Assembly: GCA_005889515.1 (NCBI GenBank)
Contig: VBHE01000064.1
Span: 1 to 17,733 of the forward strand
Length of the DNA stretch: 17,733 nucleotides
Direction of reading: 5' to 3'
Source of the DNA: Chloroflexota bacterium
GTDB lineage: Bacteria; Chloroflexota; Dormibacteria; Aeolococcales; Aeolococcaceae
How positions within the stretch are numbered: the stretch's first letter is position 1; the number at the start of each line of letters is the position of its first letter. Made by a program: the position numbers and the translations under genes. The notes beneath the pieces were generated by a model. That model made no database searches, had not been told where the DNA came from, and saw only the letters and a program-made list of their open reading frames with translations. Below are positions 12,496 to 17,733 of this stretch, in pieces.

Positions 12496-13358
12496 CCCCG
12501 CCGCGGATCTCCGCCCCCGACGCCCCGCGCCCCTCGCGGGCGGTGCGGCTCGTCGCCCTCGACCTCGACGGCACCTGCCTCGACGTCCACCAGCGGCTCG
12601 CCCCGCGGACCCGCGCCGCCGTGCGCGCCGCCGTCGCCGGGGGCACGACCGTCGTGGTCGCCACCGGGAGGATGTACCGCTCCGCCCTCCCCTGGGCCCG
12701 GGAGATGGGGGTGACCGCGCCGCTGCTCTGCTACCAGGGGGCGCTGGTGCGCGAGCAGCCCGACGGCGACGGCGCCGAGGCCGGGCCGGTCCTCTTCGAG
12801 GACCCCGTCGACCCACCCGCCGCCGAGGAAGCGCTTCGGATCGCCCGCGCCGGCGGCTGGCACTACCAGGCGTACCAGGACGACCGGCTGCTCTGCGAGG
12901 AGGACCGGCCCGAGGCCCACCTCTACGCGCGCATCGCCCAGGTCGAGATCCACTTCGTGGACGACCTCGTGCCCGTGCTCCGCCGGGGCAGCACCAAGGT
13001 GGTCTGCGTCGTCGACGACCCCGTCGGCGCCGCCCGCTGCGAGGCGGCGATGCGCGAGGGCCTCGACGGCCGGGCGCTCGTCACCCGCTCGCTGCCCCAG
13101 TTCGTCGAGATCACCAACCCGCTGGCGTCGAAGGGCCGCGCGCTCGGCCGCCTCTGCGAGCACCTCGGCGTCGGCCTCGACGAGGTGGTCGCGGTCGGCG
13201 ACGCTCCCAACGACTCCGACATGCTCACCGTCGCCGGCTTCTCCGTCGCGGTCGAGGGCGCCCCCGACCGCCTCCTCGTCCACGCCGACGCCATCTGCGC
13301 CCCCGCCGAACAGGCCGGGGTCGCCGACGTGCTCGTCGCCCTCGACCTCGTGGGCTGA
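12492..13358 (+). CDS. Cof-type HAD-IIB phosphatase
   Basis: A 288-residue cytoplasmic phosphatase of the haloacid dehalogenase superfamily, Cof/YbiV-like, which typically removes phosphate from sugar phosphates, nucleotides or cofactor intermediates. Motif I is DLDGT (24-28) with nucleophile Asp24 and acid Asp26. Motif II is Thr58 in ATGR. The type IIB cap runs from about 85 to 205. Motif III is Lys214 in SKGRAL, and motif IV is GDAPNDSDM (236-244). The GTG at 12492 overlaps the dehydrogenase stop by four bases, so translation is probably coupled; an in-frame ATG further upstream lies inside the dehydrogenase and gives only Arg/Pro-rich residues. Pairing with a 2-hydroxyacid dehydrogenase hints at a shared small-carbohydrate or detoxification step, but this is inference. 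Confidence 0.92.
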   Translation: MTPPRISAPDAPRPSRAVRLVALDLDGTCLDVHQRLAPRTRAAVRAAVAGGTTVVVATGRMYRSALPWAREMGVTAPLLCYQGALVREQPDGDGAEAGPVLFEDPVDPPAAEEALRIARAGGWHYQAYQDDRLLCEEDRPEAHLYARIAQVEIHFVDDLVPVLRRGSTKVVCVVDDPVGAARCEAAMREGLDGRALVTRSLPQFVEITNPLASKGRALGRLCEHLGVGLDEVVAVGDAPNDSDMLTVAGFSVAVEGAPDRLLVHADAICAPAEQAGVADVLVALDLVG

Positions 13359-13413
13359 CGGCGACCCAAGTTTGATACCTACGATATCGGGTAACCTGAT
13401 AGCAGTAGACTAG

Positions 13414-13445
13414 GTCTCTGGGAAGGTCCCAGAGACAGAGAGGAG
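13414..13445 (+). promoter_or_regulatory. 9-bp leader hairpin and ribosome binding site of the 51-residue gene
   Basis: GTCTCTGGG (13414-13422) and CCCAGAGAC (13428-13436) pair perfectly around AAGGT. AGGAG follows at 13441-13445, 4 bases past the stem. The region upstream (13370-13411) is strikingly AT-richer than its surroundings and contains -10-like TAGACT (13406-13411), so transcription may begin close to the hairpin. It could be a translational regulator, a 5' stabiliser, or a terminator of the HAD operon. Confidence 0.5.
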
Positions 13446-13457
13446 ATCATCAGGACC

Positions 13458-13613
13458 ATGGAACTGCACGATGCCCTGCTCGCGCTGACGCGGGGCAGCT
13501 ACGGAGACACCCGCGCCGACGTCACCGTCGCCTCGGTCGTGGCCGCACTAGTGTTCGTGCCCGCGGCGTGGGCGCTTGTCCGCTCCGGCAGCAGGCATTC
13601 CGGCCAGCACTGA
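13458..13613 (+). CDS. 51-residue single-span membrane protein
   Basis: The ATG at 13458 opens a 51-residue frame with AGGAG 12 bases upstream (long) and AGGA only 2 bases upstream (short), so the binding site is not ideal. The N-terminal 22 residues (MELHDALLAL, then TRGSYGDTRAD) look soluble and amphipathic. A transmembrane helix follows at about 22-41 (VTVASVVAALVFVPAAWALV), and the end RSGSRHSGQH is basic and polar. This pattern suggests the positively charged C-terminus is inside. I recognise no family. It is transcribed in the same direction as the HAD gene but 99 bases later, with its own probable promoter and hairpin leader, so it looks independently controlled. It converges with the ACT-domain gene. 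Confidence 0.5.
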   Translation: MELHDALLALTRGSYGDTRADVTVASVVAALVFVPAAWALVRSGSRHSGQH

Positions 13614-13660
13614 GAGCTCGTCGCCGTCGGCCTCGCACCGCGAGTCGCTCGATGGACACG

Positions 13661-13720
13661 GCCGGCTGAGGGACAGGTCCTCGATCGGGGCTCCTCGTGA
13701 GCCGAGAACGCTCAGCCGGC
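13661..13720. terminator. Long-range inverted repeat between convergent genes
   Basis: GCCGGCTGAG (13661-13670) and CTCAGCCGGC (13711-13720) are exact 10-base inverted repeats, the right arm covering the stop codon of the ACT gene. Within the 40-base loop, GGCTC/GAGCC (13689-13693 and 13699-13703) form a smaller hairpin. The position suggests a bidirectional terminator. There is no T-run. Confidence 0.4.
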
Positions 13721-14146
13721 TCCGGTGAGGACGAGGGCGGCGAGCGCCTCCTCGGCTTCGTCGGAGCGGGCGCCGGGGACGAGGATGTAGTCACGGCGGT
13801 AGGTCGCGAGCGAGAGCACGGGGATGTCCCGGTCGGCGAGGGCGTCGCAGACCTGGGCGAGGTAGCCGGTCACGCCGAAGTCGAAGGGGGCGTAGAGGCC
13901 GAAGACCGTCCAGGGCCCGTGGTGCTCGGCGACCGGGACCACGGACTCCAGGCTGGGGAGCTCGGGCTCGGGGAGGAAGACGGTGGCGCCGTCGGGCTCG
14001 ACGGTCACGCAGAGCGGCGGCGGCTGGAGGCGGACGACCGGCTCGAGCGGGGTGCCGGGCTGGAGGCGGCAGATCACGAAGGGGATGGGCTCGCGGCGCA
14101 CCCGGGTGGCGGCGAAGAGCTGCTGCAGCGCCTCGAACATCGGCAT
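13712..14146 (-). CDS. ACT-domain protein
   Basis: A 144-residue cytoplasmic protein of the small ACT-domain group with two ACT-like modules (ACT_3/ACT_7 type), which usually bind amino acids. The N-terminal half (about 1-70) is a divergent module (VCRLQPGTPL, then TVEPDGATVFLPE). The C-terminal half is clearer: GPWTVFGLYAPFDFGVTGYL (77-96), DALADRDIPVLSLATYRRDYILVP (101-124) and a final helix. The ATG at 14146 lies 7 bases after the dehydrogenase stop in the original frame; a second ATG two codons later is possible. No strong binding site is visible, so it probably relied on coupling to the upstream gene. The upstream frameshift places this coding region in one continuous frame with the broken dehydrogenase. 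Ligand and target are unknown. Confidence 0.82.
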   Translation of the reverse strand: MPMFEALQQLFAATRVRREPIPFVICRLQPGTPLEPVVRLQPPPLCVTVEPDGATVFLPEPELPSLESVVPVAEHHGPWTVFGLYAPFDFGVTGYLAQVCDALADRDIPVLSLATYRRDYILVPGARSDEAEEALAALVLTGAG

Positions 14147-14153
14147 CGCAGGG

Positions 14154-14983
14154 CTACCGCTTGGACTCGTAGAACCCCTTGCCGGTCTTGCGTCCGAGCT
14201 CGCCCCGGGCGACCCGGTCGCTGAGGATCGGCGCGGGGGCCCAGCGCTCCTCCCCGGTCTGCTGGTATCCCTGCCGAGCTCGAACGGGCCCATCGGCCAG
14301 TTGAGCCCGTTGCGGACCGCGAGGTCGCAGTCCTCCATGGTGCAGTAGCCGGCCTCGACGAGCTTGAAGGCCTCCTGCATCGCGATGAAGAGGATGCGGT
14401 TGGCGATGAAGCCGTAGGTCTCCTTGCGCACCAGCACCGGGGCCTTGCCGATCCGGCGAACGAACTCCATGGAGGTGTCGACGGCGTCGTCGCCGGTGTG
14501 CGGGCCGCGAACCACCTCGACCAGCTGCATCACCAGCGCGGGGTTGAAGAAGTGGATGTTCAGCAGCCGCTCGGGGCTGCTCACCAGGTCGGCGAAGAAC
14601 GACGACGGCATGGTCGAGGAGTTGCTCGCGAGGATGGCGCGGTGGGGCGCGACCGCGTCGATCTGGGGATAGAGGGCGCGCTTGGCGTCCCGGTCCTCGG
14701 CGATGGTCTCGATGACCAGGTCGGCGCCCGCGACCGCCTCGGCGAGGTCGGTGGAGGCGGTGACCCGGTCGAGGGCACGCTGGCAGTCGTCGGCGTCGAG
14801 CTTGCCCCGCTCCACCCGCTTCTGGAGCAGCGCCGCGGTGCCGTTGACGGCGGACTGGATGCGCTCCGCGGAGCGGCTGTAGAGCTGGACCGGGTAGCCG
14901 CCGAGGGCGATCTGGTGGGCGATCTGGCTGCCCATCGTCCCCGCCCCGACAACACATACCGTCCGGATCTCGTCGATCGTCAT
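14154..14983 (-). pseudogene. 3-hydroxyacyl-CoA dehydrogenase broken by a deletion and frameshift
   Basis: This resembles a 3-hydroxybutyryl-CoA dehydrogenase (HBD/PaaH type), which oxidises 3-hydroxyacyl-CoA with NAD(P). Residues 1-236 are intact in one frame: GAGTMGSQIA (13-22), IETIAED (91-97), SNSSTMP (120-126), the catalytic His in NIHFFNP (142-148), the Glu in LVEVVRG (154-160), NRILF (195-199) and NWPMGPFEL (228-236). The C-terminal end (YQQTGEERW..., ..LGRKTGKGFYESKR) is in a second frame from 14267 to the TAG at 14154. Only 8 bases (14268-14275) separate the two parts, where family members have about 16 residues. This implies loss of about 40 bases. The ATG at 14983 is chosen from the family start and a -10 box 8 bases upstream. 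An assembly or sequencing error is possible. Confidence 0.85.
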
Positions 14984-14991
14984 GGCGGCGC

Positions 14992-15019
14992 AGTATATGC
15001 CTCAGCCGGGCTCGGTCAT
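14992..15019 (-). promoter_or_regulatory. Promoter of the dehydrogenase inside the fumC end
   Basis: On the minus strand TATACT (14997 down to 14992, 5 of 6 to consensus) is preceded by ATGACC (15019 down to 15014, 4 of 6 to the -35 consensus) at a 16-base spacing. The -35 lies in the last codons of fumC. Transcription would start within one or two bases of the ATG at 14983, implying a leaderless mRNA. Confidence 0.5.
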
Positions 15020-16363
15020 CCGCACCGGGTCGAGCAGCGCGGTGAGCTCCTCCTCGGTGAGCTCGGTCTGCTCGCGGGCCACCTGGCGGACGGTGCGCCC
15101 GCTGCGGAAGGCCTCCTTGGCGATGGCGGCGGCGGCGTCGTAGCCGATCCTCGGCGTCAGCGCGGTGCAGGTCATCAGCCCCTCCTCGACGAGGCGGGGG
15201 CCGTTCGCGGTCGCCTCGACGCCGTCCACCGCCTGCTCGGCGAGGTTCACCGCGCTGGTGGAGAGGATGGCGATCGACTGCAGGAGGTTGTAGGCAGCGA
15301 CCGGCATCATCACGTTGAGCTCGAGCAGCGATCCGGCGGCGCCTGCGAAGGCGACGGTGGCGTCGTTGCCGATCACCTGGGCGGCGACCATCGTCACCGA
15401 CTCGCAGATCACCGGGTTCACCTTGCCGGGCATGATCGACGAGCCCGGCTGCACCGCCGGCAGCGCGATCTCGGCGATGCCCGCCCGGGGGCCACAGCCG
15501 AGGAGGCGGAGGTCGCCGGCGATGGTGTGGAGCGACACCGCGATCGTCCGCAGCAGGGCGCTCGCGGTGACCACGCCGTCGAGCCGCGACTGCGCCTGGA
15601 AGTGGTTCCCGGTCTCGCGGAAGGGCACGCCGGTGGCCTCGGCGACCCGCTCGCTCACCCGGCGGGCGAAGTCCGGGTGGGTGTTCACCCCGGTGCCGAC
15701 CGCGGTGCCGCCGAGGGCGATCTCGGTGAGCTCGTCGAGGGCGGTCGCGGCGCGCCGCCGTCCTCGCTCGACCTGTCCCGCCCAGCCGAGGAACTCCTGG
15801 CCGAGCCGGATCGGGGTGGCGTCCTGGAGGTGGGTGCGCCCGGTCTTGATCACCTCCCACTGCTTCTCGCTCTGGCGGCGCAGCGACGCCTCGAGGCGCT
15901 CGAGCGCCGGGATCAGCCGGTCGCGGATCTCGACGCCGGCGGCGACATGGATGGCGCTGGGAAAGACGTCGTTGCTCGACTGCCCGAGGTTGACGTGGTC
16001 GTTGGGGTGCACCGGGGTGCGCGACCCCTTCTCGCCGCCGAGCAGCTCGATGGCGCGGTTGCTGATCACCTCGTTGGCGTTCATGTTCGTCGAGGTGCCG
16101 CTCCCGGTCTGGAAGACGTCGACCACGAAGGCGTCGTCGAGGCTGCCGTCGACGACGTCCTGGGCGGCGCGGACCACCGCCTCGGCGATCCGCGGCTCGA
16201 GCAGACCGAGGTCGGCGTTGGTCAGGGCGCGGATGAAGCCGCGCGGCAGTCGCAGGTCGCTGATCGGGAAGTTCACCACCGCGCGCATCGTGTTGGCGCC
16301 GTAGTACGCGTCCGCCGGGACGTCGAACTCGCCCATCGAGTCGCGCTCGGTCCGGGTCTCCAT
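15002..16363 (-). CDS. fumC: Class II fumarate hydratase
   Basis: A 453-residue, iron-independent fumarase interconverting fumarate and L-malate in the TCA cycle; active as a cytoplasmic homotetramer. Visible are MGEFDVPADAYYGANTMRAV (10-29), TGSGTSTNMNANEV (86-99), the substrate-binding HPNDHVN (119-125), GRTHLQDATP (175-184) with catalytic-site His178, and the superfamily signature GSSIMPGKVNP (307-317), which holds the catalytic serine. Length is normal for FumC. The ATG at 16363 has GAGGAG 10 bases upstream. It lies 64 bases after the GGDEF-EAL gene and 18 bases before the dehydrogenase gene on the same strand. It may share a transcript with either, although the dehydrogenase appears to have its own promoter. 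Confidence 0.96.
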   Translation of the reverse strand: METRTERDSMGEFDVPADAYYGANTMRAVVNFPISDLRLPRGFIRALTNADLGLLEPRIAEAVVRAAQDVVDGSLDDAFVVDVFQTGSGTSTNMNANEVISNRAIELLGGEKGSRTPVHPNDHVNLGQSSNDVFPSAIHVAAGVEIRDRLIPALERLEASLRRQSEKQWEVIKTGRTHLQDATPIRLGQEFLGWAGQVERGRRRAATALDELTEIALGGTAVGTGVNTHPDFARRVSERVAEATGVPFRETGNHFQAQSRLDGVVTASALLRTIAVSLHTIAGDLRLLGCGPRAGIAEIALPAVQPGSSIMPGKVNPVICESVTMVAAQVIGNDATVAFAGAAGSLLELNVMMPVAAYNLLQSIAILSTSAVNLAEQAVDGVEATANGPRLVEEGLMTCTALTPRIGYDAAAAIAKEAFRSGRTVRQVAREQTELTEEELTALLDPVRMTEPG

Positions 16364-16427
16364 GGGATGCGGGCTCCTCTCGATCCACCGAACGGATGCG
16401 GCAGATCAGGGTAGTCCAGCGCCCCGC

Positions 16428-17733
16428 CTATGCGGCCCCCGAGGTGGGCCGCGGCATCGCCGCGATCGGCGCCGGTCTGCCCAGGCGAAACCCCTGACCG
16501 CAGCGGACGCCGAGCGTGCGCAGCCGGTCGGCCGAGATCCGGTTCTCGACGCCCTCGGCGATCGTGACCGCGCCGGTCGACCGCGCGAAGCCGAGGGTCG
16601 CCTCGATGGCGCCCCGGGCCGCGCCGCGCGCCGCCGCGGTGGTGCGGCGACCGTCGACCTTGATGAACTCCGGCCGCAGCGCCGCGAGCGCCTCGGGCGT
16701 CGAGCCGCCCTGGCCCGCGCCGTCGCAGGCGAATCGCAGACCCTCGCGCCGGTAGACGGTGAGCACCTCGGCGAGCCGGGAAAGGCTGGTGATCCGCTCC
16801 TCGGCGCTCGTCTCGAGCACCGTCCGCGTCGCCGGCCATCCCGCCGAGCGCAGCAGCAGGAGGAGCTGGTCGGCGTCGTGGACGGGGTCGGCGAGCGCGG
16901 TCGTGCTGACGTTCAGGTGGAGGTTGAGGTCGCGGATCCGGCCGGTCCTCCTCGCCGCCCGGAAGAGCGGCTCGACGGAGTCGCGGGGGGAGAAGCCGCG
17001 GGGACGGGCCAGCGCCTCGTAGCCGATGGCGTGCCCGTCGGCGAGGTCGACGATCGGCTGGTAGACGGCGCCCAGCGCGCCCCCGGAGAGCACATCGTCG
17101 AGCACCTCGTCGGAGGACATCCCCCAGGCGAGCACCGGCTCGCTGGCGAACTCGCCACCCACCACCCGGTCTCGTCCCGCCCGCTTGGCGGCGAGGAGGT
17201 GGTGGTCCGCGGCCTCCATGACGCTCTGCGGGTGGGTGCCCGCGGGCGCGGAGGCCCAGCCCACGCTGATCTGCGCGCGGTCCGCGCGCAGCACGATGCC
17301 CTGGACGGCGCTGCACATGCGCTCGGCGATCTTCGCCGCCTCCTCCGGGCCGGCGCCGGGGAGCAGGGCGGCGAACTCGTCGCCGCCGACGCGGGCGAGC
17401 ACGTCCCAGCCGCGCACCAGCACCGCGAGGGTCGCCGCGATCGATTGGAGCAGCACGTCGCCGGCCTGGTGGCCGTGCTCGTCGTTGACCCGCTTCAGAT
17501 GGTCGACGTCGATGGCGAGCACGGTGAACTGCTGCCGCGGGGTGGCCTGCAGCATGCGGTCGAACTCGCGGCGGTTGCGCAGCCCGGTGAGCGGGTCGGC
17601 CGCCGCCAGACCCTCGAGCCTCGACGCCGCCGCGCGGAGCGCGAGGTCGTGGAGCTGCCGCTCGCCGGTGTCGCGCAGGACGAGCGCGTACCCGCGCGGC
17701 TCCCCCGCGTCGCCGTGCAGCTGGACGGAGATC
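16428..17733 (-). CDS. GGDEF-EAL cyclic di-GMP protein, partial
   Basis: The 3' part (434 residues) of a bifunctional c-di-GMP protein; the N-terminus is beyond the right edge. Visible residues 1-30 look like the end of a PAS-type sensor (YALVLRDTGER). The GGDEF domain starts at DPLTGLRNR and includes an intact GGDEF (at 17386-17372) with RxxD five residues before it, so a competent, product-inhibited cyclase is expected. The EAL domain follows: YEALARP, LHLNVS, FIKVD, TIAEGVEN and GQGF are kept. However, the metal-binding DDFG is CDGA (near 16727-16716), and the usual E-I/L-T-E is LETSAEE. Phosphodiesterase activity may thus be reduced or absent. Translation upstream of an internal ATG at 17555 is continuous and family-like, so that ATG is not the start. 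Confidence 0.9.
   Translation of the reverse strand, partial: ISVQLHGDAGEPRGYALVLRDTGERQLHDLALRAAASRLEGLAAADPLTGLRNRREFDRMLQATPRQQFTVLAIDVDHLKRVNDEHGHQAGDVLLQSIAATLAVLVRGWDVLARVGGDEFAALLPGAGPEEAAKIAERMCSAVQGIVLRADRAQISVGWASAPAGTHPQSVMEAADHHLLAAKRAGRDRVVGGEFASEPVLAWGMSSDEVLDDVLSGGALGAVYQPIVDLADGHAIGYEALARPRGFSPRDSVEPLFRAARRTGRIRDLNLHLNVSTTALADPVHDADQLLLLLRSAGWPATRTVLETSAEERITSLSRLAEVLTVYRREGLRFACDGAGQGGSTPEALAALRPEFIKVDGRRTTAAARGAARGAIEATLGFARSTGAVTIAEGVENRISADRLRTLGVRCGQGFRLGRPAPIAAMPRPTSGAA

Noticed and set aside
14157..16388. A 744-residue minus-strand frame spanning fumC and the dehydrogenase
   Set aside because: Most of it is out-of-frame Arg-rich sequence under fumC; only its last 37 residues are real, as the shifted C-terminus of the dehydrogenase.
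16408..16413. TACCCT as a -10 box for fumC
   Set aside because: It fits TAnnnT but has no supporting -35, and such matches are frequent by chance; not listed as a feature.

Overview
This is a very GC-rich (roughly 70-75% by eye), densely coded bacterial chromosomal window with GTG and TTG starts, strong G/C third positions and little intergenic DNA. The style fits a high-GC lineage such as Actinomycetota, Chloroflexota or Candidatus Dormibacterota, but no rRNA or other lineage marker is present, so the phylum stays open. There is no tRNA, rRNA, CRISPR array, insertion sequence, phage gene or plasmid gene. The content is mostly housekeeping and signalling.

Layout, left to right. A possible gene start on the minus strand touches the left edge, followed by a CpaF/TadA-type secretion or pilus ATPase (minus) and an unrecognised 153-residue protein (minus). 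A membrane-anchored diguanylate cyclase (plus) has an unusually structured 5' leader. A 46-residue membrane protein and MurE form a minus-strand pair. An N-rhodanese/MoeB-type E1 enzyme (plus) is followed by a 72-residue secreted or membrane protein and a secreted sedolisin (S53) protease with a Pro/Thr linker and a beta-sandwich tail (all plus). A compact DEAD-box helicase and an alpha/beta hydrolase overlap by two bases (minus). Divergent to them, a D-2-hydroxyacid dehydrogenase and a Cof-type HAD phosphatase overlap by four bases (plus). A 51-residue membrane protein (plus) sits behind a hairpin leader. The last block is a minus-strand series: PAS?-GGDEF-EAL protein (cut by the right edge), FumC, a broken 3-hydroxyacyl-CoA dehydrogenase, and an ACT-domain protein.

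Common threads. Two proteins make or break cyclic di-GMP: one cyclase looks fully competent, and one bifunctional protein has a damaged EAL signature. The pilus-type ATPase and secreted protease are the sort of surface outputs that c-di-GMP often controls, but no link can be shown from sequence alone. Several promoters put the predicted transcription start at or within a few bases of the start codon, suggesting leaderless or near-leaderless mRNAs.

Most worth a second look: (1) a deletion and frameshift in the hydroxyacyl-CoA dehydrogenase that leaves one open frame running into the ACT gene; (2) a leader before the diguanylate cyclase with two mutually exclusive 9-bp pairings; (3) two tiny membrane-protein genes, each with a strong hairpin just before its ribosome binding site; (4) a CTG start overlapping a stop as CTGA; (5) a perfect inverted repeat over the -10 box of the 2-hydroxyacid dehydrogenase; and (6) a pair of similar 32-base intergenic elements. 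I found no clear multi-gene undescribed system.
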